Positions 1-7,369 of a stretch of DNA of 16,266 bases are shown one piece after another. Position 1 is the stretch's first letter. Each line of letters begins with the position of its first letter. The DNA is from an uncultured Lachnospiraceae bacterium (lineage in GTDB: Bacteria > Bacillota_A > Clostridia > Lachnospirales > Lachnospiraceae): the NCBI GenBank assembly GCA_910577835.1, contig CAJTOU010000033.1, positions 17,936 to 34,201 of the forward strand. Reading direction: 5' to 3'. Position numbers and translations under genes: made by a program. The notes beneath the pieces were generated by a model. The model had not been told where the DNA came from and did not search any database. It saw only the letters and a list, made by a program, of their open reading frames with translations.

Positions 1-555
1 GTCACCTGTATAAGCATGGATTGTTACCATAATACCAGACTGAATTTCAGCATATTTGTTCAATGCGTCTGCCATAGGAGCAAGGCAGTTTGTTGTACAG
101 GAAGCTGCTGAAATAATTGTATCTTCTGGCTTTAATGTTGTGTGGTTTGTGTTGTAAACGATTGTAGGAAGGTCATTTCCAGCAGGAGCTGAGATAACAA
201 CCTTGCGCGCACCGGCATTGATATGAGCCTGAGCCTTTGCCTTTGAAGTATAGAAGCCTGAGCACTCTAATACTACGTCTACACCAAGTTCACCCCATGG
301 GCAGTTGTTTGCATCTGGAAATGCATAAATCTTGATTTCCTTGCCGTCAACTGTAATAGAGTCTTCTCCAGCGGAAACAGTATCAGCCTTCTCATATTTA
401 CCCTGTGAGCTGTCATATTTTAATAAATGAGCTAACATCTTTGGGCTTGTCAAATCATTGATAGCCACTACCTCATATCCTTCTGCTCCGAACATCTGTC
501 TAAATGCAAGACGTCCGATACGTCCAAAACCGTTAATTGCAACTTTTACTGACAT
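1..555 (-). CDS. gap: Type I glyceraldehyde-3-phosphate dehydrogenase, N-terminal part (runs off left edge)
   Basis: This is the glycolytic enzyme that oxidises glyceraldehyde-3-phosphate to 1,3-bisphosphoglycerate with NAD+ and phosphate. My translation of the minus strand from 555 gives 185 uninterrupted codons to the window edge. It begins MSVKVAINGFGRIGRLAF, the dinucleotide-binding Rossmann start (GFGRIGR, residues 8-14), and later has the SAASCTTNCLAP active-site motif with the catalytic cysteine. The break falls just after HAYTGD, so roughly the last 45 percent of a ~335-residue protein is missing. A strong AGGAGG ribosome binding site lies 8-9 bases before the ATG, and a good promoter lies further upstream. 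It is divergent from the PHP gene. Identity is clear from family motifs. The NAD rather than NADP preference is inferred from the classic type I form. Confidence 0.97.
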   Translation of the reverse strand, partial: MSVKVAINGFGRIGRLAFRQMFGAEGYEVVAINDLTSPKMLAHLLKYDSSQGKYEKADTVSAGEDSITVDGKEIKIYAFPDANNCPWGELGVDVVLECSGFYTSKAKAQAHINAGARKVVISAPAGNDLPTIVYNTNHTTLKPEDTIISAASCTTNCLAPMADALNKYAEIQSGIMVTIHAYTGD

Positions 556-628
556 TTTTTTATTTCCTCCTATAAAAAAAGTATTTTTTGTAAATATCTT
601 GTATGACCAAGCTATCCAACTGTGTTAT

Positions 629-657
629 ATTTTACCTAATTTGTGAGAAAATATCAA
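629..657 (-). promoter_or_regulatory. Predicted sigma-A promoter for gap
   Basis: On the minus strand TTGATA (657-652) is followed after exactly 17 bases by TAAAAT (634-629). This leaves an A/T-rich leader of roughly 70 nt before the gap start at 555. Box quality and spacing are good; no start-site data are available. Confidence 0.6.
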
Positions 658-733
658 GACTATTTTGGTAAATTATGAAAAAAGTTTTTGATGTGAGAAT
701 ATTTCACTTTTTGGCACCATGTATACAATATAG

Positions 734-751
734 TTGCAAAATCATTCACAA
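734..751. promoter_or_regulatory. Weak Rex-like 18-bp site in the gap/PHP intergenic region
   Basis: TTGCAAAATCATTCACAA agrees at 14 of 18 positions with the low-GC Gram-positive Rex consensus TTGTGAAATATTTCACAA. The right half is intact and the left half is degenerate. It lies about 80 bp upstream of the gap -35 box and just upstream of the likely PHP promoter. gap is a known Rex target in several Firmicutes and rex is encoded in this window, but the region is AT-rich and the match could be chance. Confidence 0.25.
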
Positions 752-753
752 TA

Positions 754-782
754 TGTTAGACTTTCACTGAATTCTATATAAT
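754..782 (+). promoter_or_regulatory. Possible promoter for the PHP phosphatase gene
   Basis: A perfect TATAAT (777-782) lies about 75 bp before the PHP start codon. The -35 region 17 bases upstream (TGTTAG, 754-759) is poor, so the promoter is weak or activator-assisted. The rest of the 556-858 gap shows no further reading frame or RNA gene that I can support. Confidence 0.4.
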
Positions 783-858
783 GTACATTACAGCTAATAA
801 TGAGTTACCATTAATAGCAATTTACAAAAAATAATATATTACCCATAAGGAGGAACTT

Positions 859-1662
859 ATGCTTTGTGATTTTCATGTACATACCTGTATGTCCGCCGAT
901 TCGGATGCAAATATTGAAAAGGTGATTCAAACTGCCATTCAGCTTGGCATGACATATCTGTGCATTACGGACCATCATGATATTGATTATAAAGATGAAA
1001 AACTGGAATTTCTATTAGATTCTCAGCAATATTATCAGACACTTTCAAAATATCGGGAAAAATACAAAAAGGAAATAAATCTTCTGATTGGAGTGGAAAT
1101 GGGACTTCAGCCTCATATAAAAAAAGAAGCAGATGAGTTTCTTTCCTCTGTTCCTCTGGATTTTGTAATTGGCTCTTCCCATGTAATTAATGGAATCGAC
1201 CCGTATTATGAACATATCTGGAAAAAATACAGTACAGAACAGGTGATGCAGATGTATTTTGAAAATATTTCTTCCAATCTCGAAATACATAATAATTTTG
1301 ATGTGTACGGACATCTTGATTATGCCATACAGTATGCCAAAGAAAGGGATAGAGATTATTCTTATACAAAATACAAAGACATAATAGACAGCATTTTGAT
1401 AAAAATTATAAAAATGGAAAAAGGAATTGAAATAAACTCTTCCGGATTAAGAAAGGGACTTCGGTCAACACTTCCATGTTTTGAGATTATAGAACAATAT
1501 CATAAAATGGGCGGGGAAATCATTACTGTGGGTTCCGATGCACACACTCCAGAAGATGTGGGGGCAGACTTTGAAAAAGTGAAAAAATTACTTATAGAAG
1601 CAGGATTCCAGCATTATAATATATTTATTGGAAGAGAACCCGTTGATATCCCGTTAATCTAA
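859..1662 (+). CDS. PHP-domain histidinol-phosphatase family protein (HisJ/HisK type)
   Basis: This is a metal-dependent phosphoesterase of the polymerase-and-histidinol-phosphatase (PHP) fold, 267 residues, the usual length for HisJ-type histidinol phosphatase. The metal-ligand pattern is visible in order: H6 and H8 (FHVHT), D38-H39-H40 (ITDHHD), E80 (IGVEMG), H108 (SSHVI), H152 (YGHLDYA), and D227/H229 (GSDAHT). If it acts as HisJ it converts L-histidinol phosphate to histidinol in the cytoplasm. No other his gene is nearby, and related PHP phosphatases act on other substrates, so the substrate is not certain. The start is set by AAGGAGG (847-853) six bases before the ATG. It is monocistronic, with its own likely promoter and a palindromic terminator, and convergent with yebC. 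Confidence 0.85.
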   Translation: MLCDFHVHTCMSADSDANIEKVIQTAIQLGMTYLCITDHHDIDYKDEKLEFLLDSQQYYQTLSKYREKYKKEINLLIGVEMGLQPHIKKEADEFLSSVPLDFVIGSSHVINGIDPYYEHIWKKYSTEQVMQMYFENISSNLEIHNNFDVYGHLDYAIQYAKERDRDYSYTKYKDIIDSILIKIIKMEKGIEINSSGLRKGLRSTLPCFEIIEQYHKMGGEIITVGSDAHTPEDVGADFEKVKKLLIEAGFQHYNIFIGREPVDIPLI

Positions 1663-1691
1663 AATATAGTAAATAGATTGCCTGATAAATG

Positions 1692-1732
1692 AAGCATAAT
1701 AATTTTCAATTGAAAATTATTATGCTTTTTGT
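1692..1732 (+). terminator. Rho-independent terminator, perfect 36-bp palindrome between convergent genes
   Basis: Bases 1692-1727 are a perfect palindrome centred at 1709/1710 on CAATTG, with GCATAATAATTTTCA as the left arm core. On the plus strand it runs into TTTTTGTATT, giving a U-tract for the PHP transcript. On the minus strand the following bases are only moderately T-rich, so it may also end yebC transcription, but less efficiently. Confidence 0.85.
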
Positions 1733-1758
1733 ATTATAACTATATAAAACTCTAAAAT

Positions 1759-2505
1759 TTATTCTTCCTCTTCATCCGGCATATCCCAGTTATGGTACAC
1801 CGCCTGAACATCATCGTCTTCATCAAGCAAATCCAGAATCCTTGTAATTTTCTTAATATCGTCCTCATCTGTCAGCTCCACATAATTCTGTGGTATCATC
1901 GTTATTTCTGCCTCTGCCATAGATACGCCTGCATTTTCAAGAGCCTCTCTTACAGCGGAAAAATCTTCCGGCGCAGTAAGTACTTCATAGCTGTCTTCTT
2001 CCTCCGAAAAGTCTTCTGCTCCAGAATCCAGCGTCAACATCATAAGCTCGTCTGAATCCATGTCGCATTCTTCTTTATCTATTACAATCTGCCCTTTTTT
2101 ATCAAACATATAGGATACGCAGCCCTGTGTTCCGACATTTCCGCTTCCCTTGGTAAACGCGTTTCTTACATTTGCAGCGGTACGGTTTTTATTGTCTGTC
2201 AGTGCATCTACAATAATCGCTGTTCCGTTCGGGCCATAGCCTTCATATGTAACTGTTTCATAATTTACGCTGTTTGCATCTCCTGCTGCTTTTTTAATCC
2301 CTCTGTCAATTGTATCATTCGGCATATTATTTGCTTTCGCCTTTGCAATCACATCACGAAGCCGACTGTTATTTGCAGGGTCTGCACCGCCTTCCTTTAC
2401 GGCAACTGCAAGTTCTCTTCCAATAATCGTAAATATTTTCCCCTTTGCGGCGTCATTTTTCTCTTTCTTATGCTTTATATTTGCAAATTTTGAATGTCCT
2501 GACAT
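1759..2505 (-). CDS. YebC/PmpR family protein (TACO1-like)
   Basis: A 248-residue member of the universal YebC/TACO1 family. The signature N-terminus MSGHSKFANIKHKKEKNDAAK is followed by the family's AVKEGGADPANNSRLRDVI and AKANNMPNDTIDRGIKKA stretches, and the C-terminus is very acidic. The family was long annotated as a DNA-binding transcription regulator (PmpR, YebC). More recent work on bacterial and mitochondrial members points to a role in translation, easing ribosome stalling at difficult peptide motifs. The sequence alone does not decide between these. AAGGAG lies 9 bases before the ATG. It starts 19 bp after the stop of the CNNM-type gene, so the two are almost certainly co-transcribed. 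The next gene downstream is convergent. Confidence 0.93.
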   Translation of the reverse strand: MSGHSKFANIKHKKEKNDAAKGKIFTIIGRELAVAVKEGGADPANNSRLRDVIAKAKANNMPNDTIDRGIKKAAGDANSVNYETVTYEGYGPNGTAIIVDALTDNKNRTAANVRNAFTKGSGNVGTQGCVSYMFDKKGQIVIDKEECDMDSDELMMLTLDSGAEDFSEEEDSYEVLTAPEDFSAVREALENAGVSMAEAEITMIPQNYVELTDEDDIKKITRILDLLDEDDDVQAVYHNWDMPDEEEE

Positions 2506-2524
2506 TTTTAATCTCCTTTTTTAT

Positions 2525-3886
2525 TTATTCCAAAATTTCTTTTTCTTCATTTTCTTCCGTTTTATTTTTTATTATTTCAAGCAGTGAAATAATTTTTCCG
2601 TCTACCTCACGTACCCGAAAGGTACAGCCGCAGGCAGTAATCTCCGGTCTTTCACCTTTTGCGGGAATTCTGTCCAGTTTGGATATTATAAATCCATTCA
2701 CAGTGTCAAATTCCTCTTCATCAAAAGAAATACCAAGCTCATCTTCAATTTCTTCCAAATGCGTCAGACCCTTGACCAGATATGTATCTTCTGTCTGCTT
2801 TATAATATTGTACTGTTCTTCATCATGCTCGTCCATAATGTTGCCCACAATTTCTTCCAGAATATCCTCCATGGCCACAAGTCCCGCAGTCTGGCCATAC
2901 TCGTCCACAACAATCTCCATATGATTTTTATTTGTCTGCATTTCTTTAAACAAATCATCCAGATTTCTTGTTTCCGGAATAAATTCGGGCTTTCTCAGTA
3001 AATCTCCGATATCTTTGACTGCCATATCATTATAGGTACTCTTGTGATAATAAAACAGAACATCTTTGATATGAAGAAGCCCGATAATATTATCAATATC
3101 GTCCAGATAAACAGGATATCTTGAATTATTTTCTTCTGCAATAAAATCCACAGTTTCCTTTAAGGTCCAGTTTCCGTCTATTGCTACAATATTTTTCCGA
3201 TGAACCATAATATCTCCCACTGTCTTATCATCCAGCTCCATGATATTTGATATCATCTCAGCTTCACGTTCTTCTAACACACCTTGCTCATGTCCTTCAT
3301 TGACAATATTGATAATCTCCTCCTCCGTCACATTTAATGCCGTTTCATTCGGGTCAATTCCAATAATCCGCAAAATTAAATTGGAAAAAAACGTAATAAA
3401 TGCCGTAAACGGAGTAAATATAGCCACCAGAAGATTAATAATACCTACAAAGGCGTAAGCAATCTGACTGCTGTATTTTACACCAAGTCTTTTCGGAACA
3501 TAAATACCGATAGAAAGCAAAATCAGCATAAGATAAAGCGACACTAGCAGATATGCAATAAAATACATCGGTATATCAGACAGATAAAAGCCTGCTCCGA
3601 TTCCAATAAAAAATCTTCTCACTCTTTCAGCATAAATTCCAAGCTGAAAATATCCTACCACAACAGCCATAAATCCTGTCATAAGCTGTATGGTATTTAT
3701 AAATTTTGTGGGATTCTGCAGATATTTCAGCAGTTTTTTATCCTTTCCGGAACCTTCCAGAGCCTTTTTTTCTATTTCAGAGCTATTCAAATTCTGAACT
3801 GCCGAGGCAAAGGAATACATCACTGCGTTTACCACTACAAATCCAATAAAAAGAAACAATGCATATAAGGGACTCCCATCGTCCAT
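2525..3886 (-). CDS. CNNM/CorC-family membrane protein (DUF21 + CBS pair + CorC/HlyC domain)
   Basis: A 453-residue protein with the full architecture of bacterial CNNM/CorB proteins. A DUF21 membrane domain spans about residues 5-175, with hydrophobic segments near 8-28, 65-85, 104-128 and 143-170. Two CBS domains follow at about 225-285 (DIMVHRKNIVAI, SRYPVYLDD, IIGLLHIKD) and 295-350 (IVVDEYGQTAGLVAMEDILEEIVG), and a CorC/HlyC domain at about 365-440. Characterised relatives are Mg2+ (or Co2+) efflux/homeostasis transporters whose CBS pair binds Mg-ATP; the older name haemolysin-like is misleading. The membrane domain has VPKRLG where many members have GE..PK, so it belongs to a divergent subgroup. 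The start is supported by GAGGAG about 9 bases before the ATG. It is first gene of a two-gene unit with yebC. Confidence 0.9.
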   Translation of the reverse strand: MDDGSPLYALFLFIGFVVVNAVMYSFASAVQNLNSSEIEKKALEGSGKDKKLLKYLQNPTKFINTIQLMTGFMAVVVGYFQLGIYAERVRRFFIGIGAGFYLSDIPMYFIAYLLVSLYLMLILLSIGIYVPKRLGVKYSSQIAYAFVGIINLLVAIFTPFTAFITFFSNLILRIIGIDPNETALNVTEEEIINIVNEGHEQGVLEEREAEMISNIMELDDKTVGDIMVHRKNIVAIDGNWTLKETVDFIAEENNSRYPVYLDDIDNIIGLLHIKDVLFYYHKSTYNDMAVKDIGDLLRKPEFIPETRNLDDLFKEMQTNKNHMEIVVDEYGQTAGLVAMEDILEEIVGNIMDEHDEEQYNIIKQTEDTYLVKGLTHLEEIEDELGISFDEEEFDTVNGFIISKLDRIPAKGERPEITACGCTFRVREVDGKIISLLEIIKNKTEENEEKEILE

Positions 3887-3945
3887 GTAACTATCTCCTC
3901 AACTTTCATCTATAAGTTTTATCTGCCAATCCCGCAGACTATATA

Positions 3946-3975
3946 AATATATCACAACTCTCCTGTATTCGTCAA
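3946..3975 (-). promoter_or_regulatory. Predicted promoter for the CNNM-yebC unit
   Basis: On the minus strand TTGACG (3975-3970) and TATATT (3951-3946) are separated by 18 bases. The -35 box lies immediately 3' of the mazF stop codon and the leader to the CNNM start is about 50 nt. This suggests the CNNM-yebC pair is transcribed independently of mazF. Confidence 0.55.
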
Positions 3976-3978
3976 TAA

Positions 3979-4326
3979 TTATGTAGAAAGTTCTAAACTA
4001 ATCAGCAATGCTTTGTCTACTTTTTCGATAATTTCCTTATCTACATGACACACCTTGTCTTTTAACCTTTTCTTGTCGATTGTCCGAAGCTGTTCTAATA
4101 ATATGACCGAATCCTTTACAATATCACATTTATTGCTGTCAAGTTCCACATGCGTTGGCAGCTTTGCCTTATTCATTCTGCTTGTGATTGCCGCACAGAT
4201 AACTGTGGGGCTGTGCCTGTTCCCCATATCATTTTGAATAATAATAACCGGCCGGATTCCGCCCTGTTCAGAGCCGACTACCGGCCTTAAATCCGCATAA
4301 TAAATATCTCCTCTTTTTATAACCAC
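3979..4326 (-). CDS. mazF: MazF/EndoA-type mRNA interferase (PemK family toxin)
   Basis: A 115-residue sequence-specific endoribonuclease of the MazF/PemK family, close to Bacillus subtilis EndoA. Visible hallmarks are KRGDIYYADLRPVVGSEQGG at the N-terminus, R25 in GGIRPV and T48 in AAITSR (positions equivalent to the catalytic Arg and Thr of EndoA), and KLPTHVEL, SVILLEQLRTIDK and KVDKALLISL further on. EndoA cuts single-stranded RNA at UACAU; whether this protein does so is inference. The start is GTG at 4326, supported by TAGGAG nine bases upstream and by alignment with family N-termini. In B. subtilis the order is alr - antitoxin - toxin. Here alr is also upstream, but the 238-bp gap holds no antitoxin frame. 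It probably has its own promoter. Confidence 0.95.
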   Translation of the reverse strand: MVIKRGDIYYADLRPVVGSEQGGIRPVIIIQNDMGNRHSPTVICAAITSRMNKAKLPTHVELDSNKCDIVKDSVILLEQLRTIDKKRLKDKVCHVDKEIIEKVDKALLISLELST

Positions 4327-4564
4327 TGATATACACTCCTAAATTATTTTTATTCTTTCACAAAAACTGTTCTGAGTTTTTTGTGAATGCTGCCAAAAAG
4401 ACAGCTAATGTAATCTATCTCATAATTTAGTATTTACAAAATTTAGCGGTATATTCAAACGATTTCATCTATCTTTTTACAATTTTATCAGAAACTTTTT
4501 ATATTTTATAATGCAGCTTATACAGGACAGCTCAGATAATCAACACAAGCGTTGACTGTATAAT
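4327..4564 (-). other. alr-mazF intergenic region with two consecutive stem-loops; no antitoxin frame
   Basis: I checked the minus-strand frames here. The longest ATG-started frame is about 13 codons, so nothing MazE-like is encoded. Just upstream of the mazF ribosome binding site are two stem-loops. Bases 4389-4405 give GCTGTC/GGCAGC around TTTTT (one G-U pair). Bases 4357-4387 pair TTCACAAAAACT with AGTTTTTTGTGAA (one bulged base). Neither is followed by a U-tract in the mazF direction, so they look more like leader structure or an operator than a terminator. A possible promoter (TTGAAT, 16 bases, TAAATA) lies upstream near 4425-4460. A short TCAAC/GTTGA hairpin follows the alr stop. Confidence 0.45.
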
Positions 4565-5794
4565 TTATAAACAGAACATATCATAATGGTCGTCAAAATA
4601 ATCCTTTTTACAGACCAGCTTTTTGTCTTTATAATAAACTCTTGGAACACGCTTTCCCAAATCACAGACAATTTCATAATGAAAACCTCCGCCAATCCCC
4701 GCAAGCTCTTCCACAGTAATACATTCCTCTTTGTCTCTGCCAATTAATGTGACCTCGTCTCCTTCGCGCACTCCCTCTATATCTGTCACATCTACCATAA
4801 ACTGGTCCATACATACCCTGCCAAGTATTCTTGCCCGCTTTCCGCGAATCAGCACACAGCCCTGATTGGAAAGATTTCTCGGATAGCCGTCACCATAGCC
4901 GACAGGGATGGTTGCGATTAATGTTCTGCCTGTTGTAACAAAGGTCGAGCCATAGCTCACACTCTGCCCTGCATCAACTTCTTTAAGATATATTATGTGA
5001 CTTTTCATGGAAAGTGCAGGTCTAAGCGACACTGTTTTTTTATTTACTTCATCTGAAGGATACATTCCATAAAGTGCGATTCCTGCGCGTACCATATCTA
5101 AAGAATTGTTTGGAAGGTCAATAATGGCGGCACTGTTGTTACAGTGTTTTACTTTGATTTCTATGCCTTCCTCTTCCAAACGGCCAATAAGCCAGCAAAA
5201 GCTTTGATACTGCTCTTCCGACATGGTCTTATCGGCGGAATCCGCGCAGGCAAAATGAGTAAACAGACCTTCAATTTCAATATTTGGAAGGCTGGAAATC
5301 TTCTTTACCATCTGCACAGAGGCTTCGTTGACTGGAAATCCGATTCTTCTCATTCCAGTGTCAGCCTTTAAATGAATTTTTGCTATTTTTCCCAGTTCTG
5401 TCGCTTTTTTGCTTATTTTTTGTGCAATCTCATATTCAAATACTGCCGGCCGGATTTCATATTCAATTACATCACTGATTCTGCTCTCCGGCAAAAATCC
5501 CAGAATATAAATATCATTTTTAATTCCATGTCTGCGAAGATTTACTGCTTCTTCTATTGTAGCCACCGCAAATGCTTCTGCTATATTTTTCAGCGCATAT
5601 GCAATCGGTACTGCGCCGTGTCCGTAGCCATCTGTTTTTATTACAGCCGCTATGGCGGTTCCTTCTTTCAGATTTTTTTTCATGGTCAGAATATTTTCTG
5701 TAATACAGTCCAAATCCACCTTTATATAGGCTCTGTAATACATATCCAATACCTGTTTTTCGTGAAAGCTCATATTTTCAAATTCCATGTTCAC
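4565..5794 (-). CDS. alr: Alanine racemase
   Basis: A PLP-dependent racemase making D-alanine for peptidoglycan, 409 residues (family usually 370-390; the extra length is an N-terminal extension). The PLP lysine is K53 in AVIKTDGYGHG and the second catalytic base is Y281 in SVSYGSTF. The two-domain fold is marked by HLKADTGMRRIG (about 141-152), VRAGIALYGMYPS (235-247), PVGYGDGYPR (297-306) and GRVCMDQFMVD (325-335). The start is GTG at 5794, since AGAGG lies nine bases upstream; the ATG two codons later is also possible, at a spacing of 15. The YYRAYIKVDLD block at which most family members begin starts only at residue 19, so the first 17 residues are lineage-specific. It follows nnr by 51 bp and is probably in the rex operon. 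Confidence 0.96.
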   Translation of the reverse strand: MNMEFENMSFHEKQVLDMYYRAYIKVDLDCITENILTMKKNLKEGTAIAAVIKTDGYGHGAVPIAYALKNIAEAFAVATIEEAVNLRRHGIKNDIYILGFLPESRISDVIEYEIRPAVFEYEIAQKISKKATELGKIAKIHLKADTGMRRIGFPVNEASVQMVKKISSLPNIEIEGLFTHFACADSADKTMSEEQYQSFCWLIGRLEEEGIEIKVKHCNNSAAIIDLPNNSLDMVRAGIALYGMYPSDEVNKKTVSLRPALSMKSHIIYLKEVDAGQSVSYGSTFVTTGRTLIATIPVGYGDGYPRNLSNQGCVLIRGKRARILGRVCMDQFMVDVTDIEGVREGDEVTLIGRDKEECITVEELAGIGGGFHYEIVCDLGKRVPRVYYKDKKLVCKKDYFDDHYDMFCL

Positions 5795-5845
5795 AATATA
5801 TTACCTCTTTATTACATTATCCTATTTTTTATACTATCCTATTGT

Positions 5846-7345
5846 TCATACCATTCGTTTTGTACCTATAAAGGACAGCTTATTTATCATATCATTAGCG
5901 GTCATTCCATATTCTCCATATTTTTGTGCCGTTAAATCTCCTGTTTTTCCATGAATATAAACTCCCAATGTCATTACCTGTTCCACAGGCAGCTTCCATA
6001 CAGCAGCAGCGGCAAGAATTCCTGTTAAGACATCTCCGCTGCCCGCGGTTGCCATTCCTGAATTCCCCGATAGATTATAAAAAAACTCTTTGCCATCTGT
6101 ACTGATTGTCACAGCATCCTTTAATACGATATTGCAGTGATAACGATTGGCAAAATCCCTTGCTGTCTCTTCCGGATATTTTTTTACCTCGCTCAAATCC
6201 CTGCCTGTAAGCCTTGCCATTTCCATTAGATGTGGAGTCAGAATCATGGTCTGGGAAAGCTTTTCTTTCAATGACCCGTTCTGTGAAAGAAGGTTGAGTG
6301 CATCTGCATCCAGAATCACTCTTTTTCCATTATAATAATTCAGAACAAATTCAAGAAGCTCTTTCGCCTTTTTACTTTGAGACAATCCCGGACCAACAGC
6401 TATTACATCCGCCCATTGTATACTGTTTTGCAGCTCTTTTTGAAATTCTTCCGCTGATTCATTTTCATAAAACAAAGAAAGTGCTTCTGGAACTGCTCTT
6501 CCAAATACAGTTTTATTTTCTTTATGTGTTACCAGCTTCACCATACCGGCTCCTGTTCGATAGGCTGCTTTGCAGGACAATATTGCAGCACCGGAGTATT
6601 TTTCTGAGCCGGCAATGATTAAAATCTTCCCAAATGTCCCCTTATTGCCATTACTGTCACGCTTTGGAATATTTTCCAAATCTTTGTCCGTACAATATTT
6701 TCTCTCAAATCCCAAAGCTTTGCAGACCTGATTTGAATACCCGATATCGCAGACCAGAACATGCCCACAGTAATTTTTTCCCGGATAACGTACAATTCCT
6801 GTTTTGCGGTACCCAAAAGTAACTGTACGGTCTGCCTTTACTGCACATCCACAGACATTACCAGTATCAGAGCTGATTCCCGATGGTATATCCACCGCAT
6901 AAATATACGCGTTTGCAGTATTCATTTTGTTAATTGTTTCCGCAAAAATTCCTGTAACAGCTCTTGAAAGCCCTACTCCAAAAAGAGCATCCACAATCAT
7001 ATCATATCTTTCAAAATCACACTCTTTTGATAATTCAAAAGATAGATTTTCCAGAATCTTTTTTTGTATACAAAATTCTTCTGTTGCCTTTTGTTCATCT
7101 CCCACGACAATACAATCACATGAAAATCCCTGAATTTTTAGAATACGGTAAATACACAAACCGTCGGCCCCATTATTTCCCGTTCCACATACAATCAAAA
7201 TTTTTCGAAACAGTTTCTTATCTGTAATATAATGCACAGCAGACCTTGCGGCATTTTCCATTAAAACAAGAGAAGGAATTCCTATATTTTCGATAGTATA
7301 TCTATCAAGAGCTTTCATATCCTTCCCTGTTAATATGTATTCCAT
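5846..7345 (-). CDS. nnr: Bifunctional NAD(P)H-hydrate epimerase / ADP-dependent NAD(P)H-hydrate dehydratase
   Basis: A 499-residue fusion that repairs NADHX and NADPHX, the hydrated forms of NAD(P)H. The N-terminal epimerase domain (YjeF_N, about 1-215) interconverts the R and S hydrates. It shows the nucleotide-binding GTGNNGADG loop (54-62; GGDG is more common), DALFGVGLSR, VDIPSGISSDTG and TFGYRKTG. The C-terminal ribokinase-like dehydratase domain (about 225-499) uses ADP to restore NAD(P)H. It shows GSEKYSGAA, AAYRTGAGMVKL, VGPGLSQS, ILDADALNLL, LTPHLMEMARL, and the catalytic TAGSGDVLTGILAA. The usual LTPHxGE and TGGSGD are slightly altered, but the Asp of GSGD is intact. AAAGGAG precedes the ATG by 6 bases. 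The gene is 24 bp behind the unknown coiled-coil gene and 51 bp ahead of alr. Confidence 0.95.
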   Translation of the reverse strand: MEYILTGKDMKALDRYTIENIGIPSLVLMENAARSAVHYITDKKLFRKILIVCGTGNNGADGLCIYRILKIQGFSCDCIVVGDEQKATEEFCIQKKILENLSFELSKECDFERYDMIVDALFGVGLSRAVTGIFAETINKMNTANAYIYAVDIPSGISSDTGNVCGCAVKADRTVTFGYRKTGIVRYPGKNYCGHVLVCDIGYSNQVCKALGFERKYCTDKDLENIPKRDSNGNKGTFGKILIIAGSEKYSGAAILSCKAAYRTGAGMVKLVTHKENKTVFGRAVPEALSLFYENESAEEFQKELQNSIQWADVIAVGPGLSQSKKAKELLEFVLNYYNGKRVILDADALNLLSQNGSLKEKLSQTMILTPHLMEMARLTGRDLSEVKKYPEETARDFANRYHCNIVLKDAVTISTDGKEFFYNLSGNSGMATAGSGDVLTGILAAAAVWKLPVEQVMTLGVYIHGKTGDLTAQKYGEYGMTANDMINKLSFIGTKRMV

Positions 7346-7369
7346 CTGCTGCTCCTTTCGCGGTTTTTG

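Noticed and set aside
638..655. TTGTGAGAAAATATCAAG within the gap promoter as a Rex operator
   Set aside because: Only the left half resembles the consensus; the right half fails at most defined positions.
692..706. GTGAGAATATTTCAC as a Rex site upstream of gap
   Set aside because: The half-sites are one base too far apart for the 18-bp Rex geometry and the outer TT/AA bases do not fit.
2445..2924. A 159-codon plus-strand frame
   Set aside because: It lies opposite yebC and the CNNM-type gene, both with intact family motifs. The Ser/Phe/Ile-rich product is typical antisense shadow.
3979..4412. UACAU sequences (the EndoA cleavage site) in the mazF leader (4408-4412) and at its stop codon, as a self-cleavage loop
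   Set aside because: In an AT-rich transcript of this length one or two such pentamers are expected by chance, so it carries no weight without data.
4540..4743. A 67-codon minus-strand frame just before mazF that could be taken for the missing antitoxin
   Set aside because: Most of it overlaps the alr 3' end in another frame, it has no ribosome binding site, and its residues do not resemble MazE, EndoAI or any ribbon-helix-helix protein.
5372..5935. A 187-codon plus-strand frame over alr and nnr
   Set aside because: It is antisense to conserved coding sequence and has a Cys/Phe/Tyr-rich product without motifs or a ribosome binding site.
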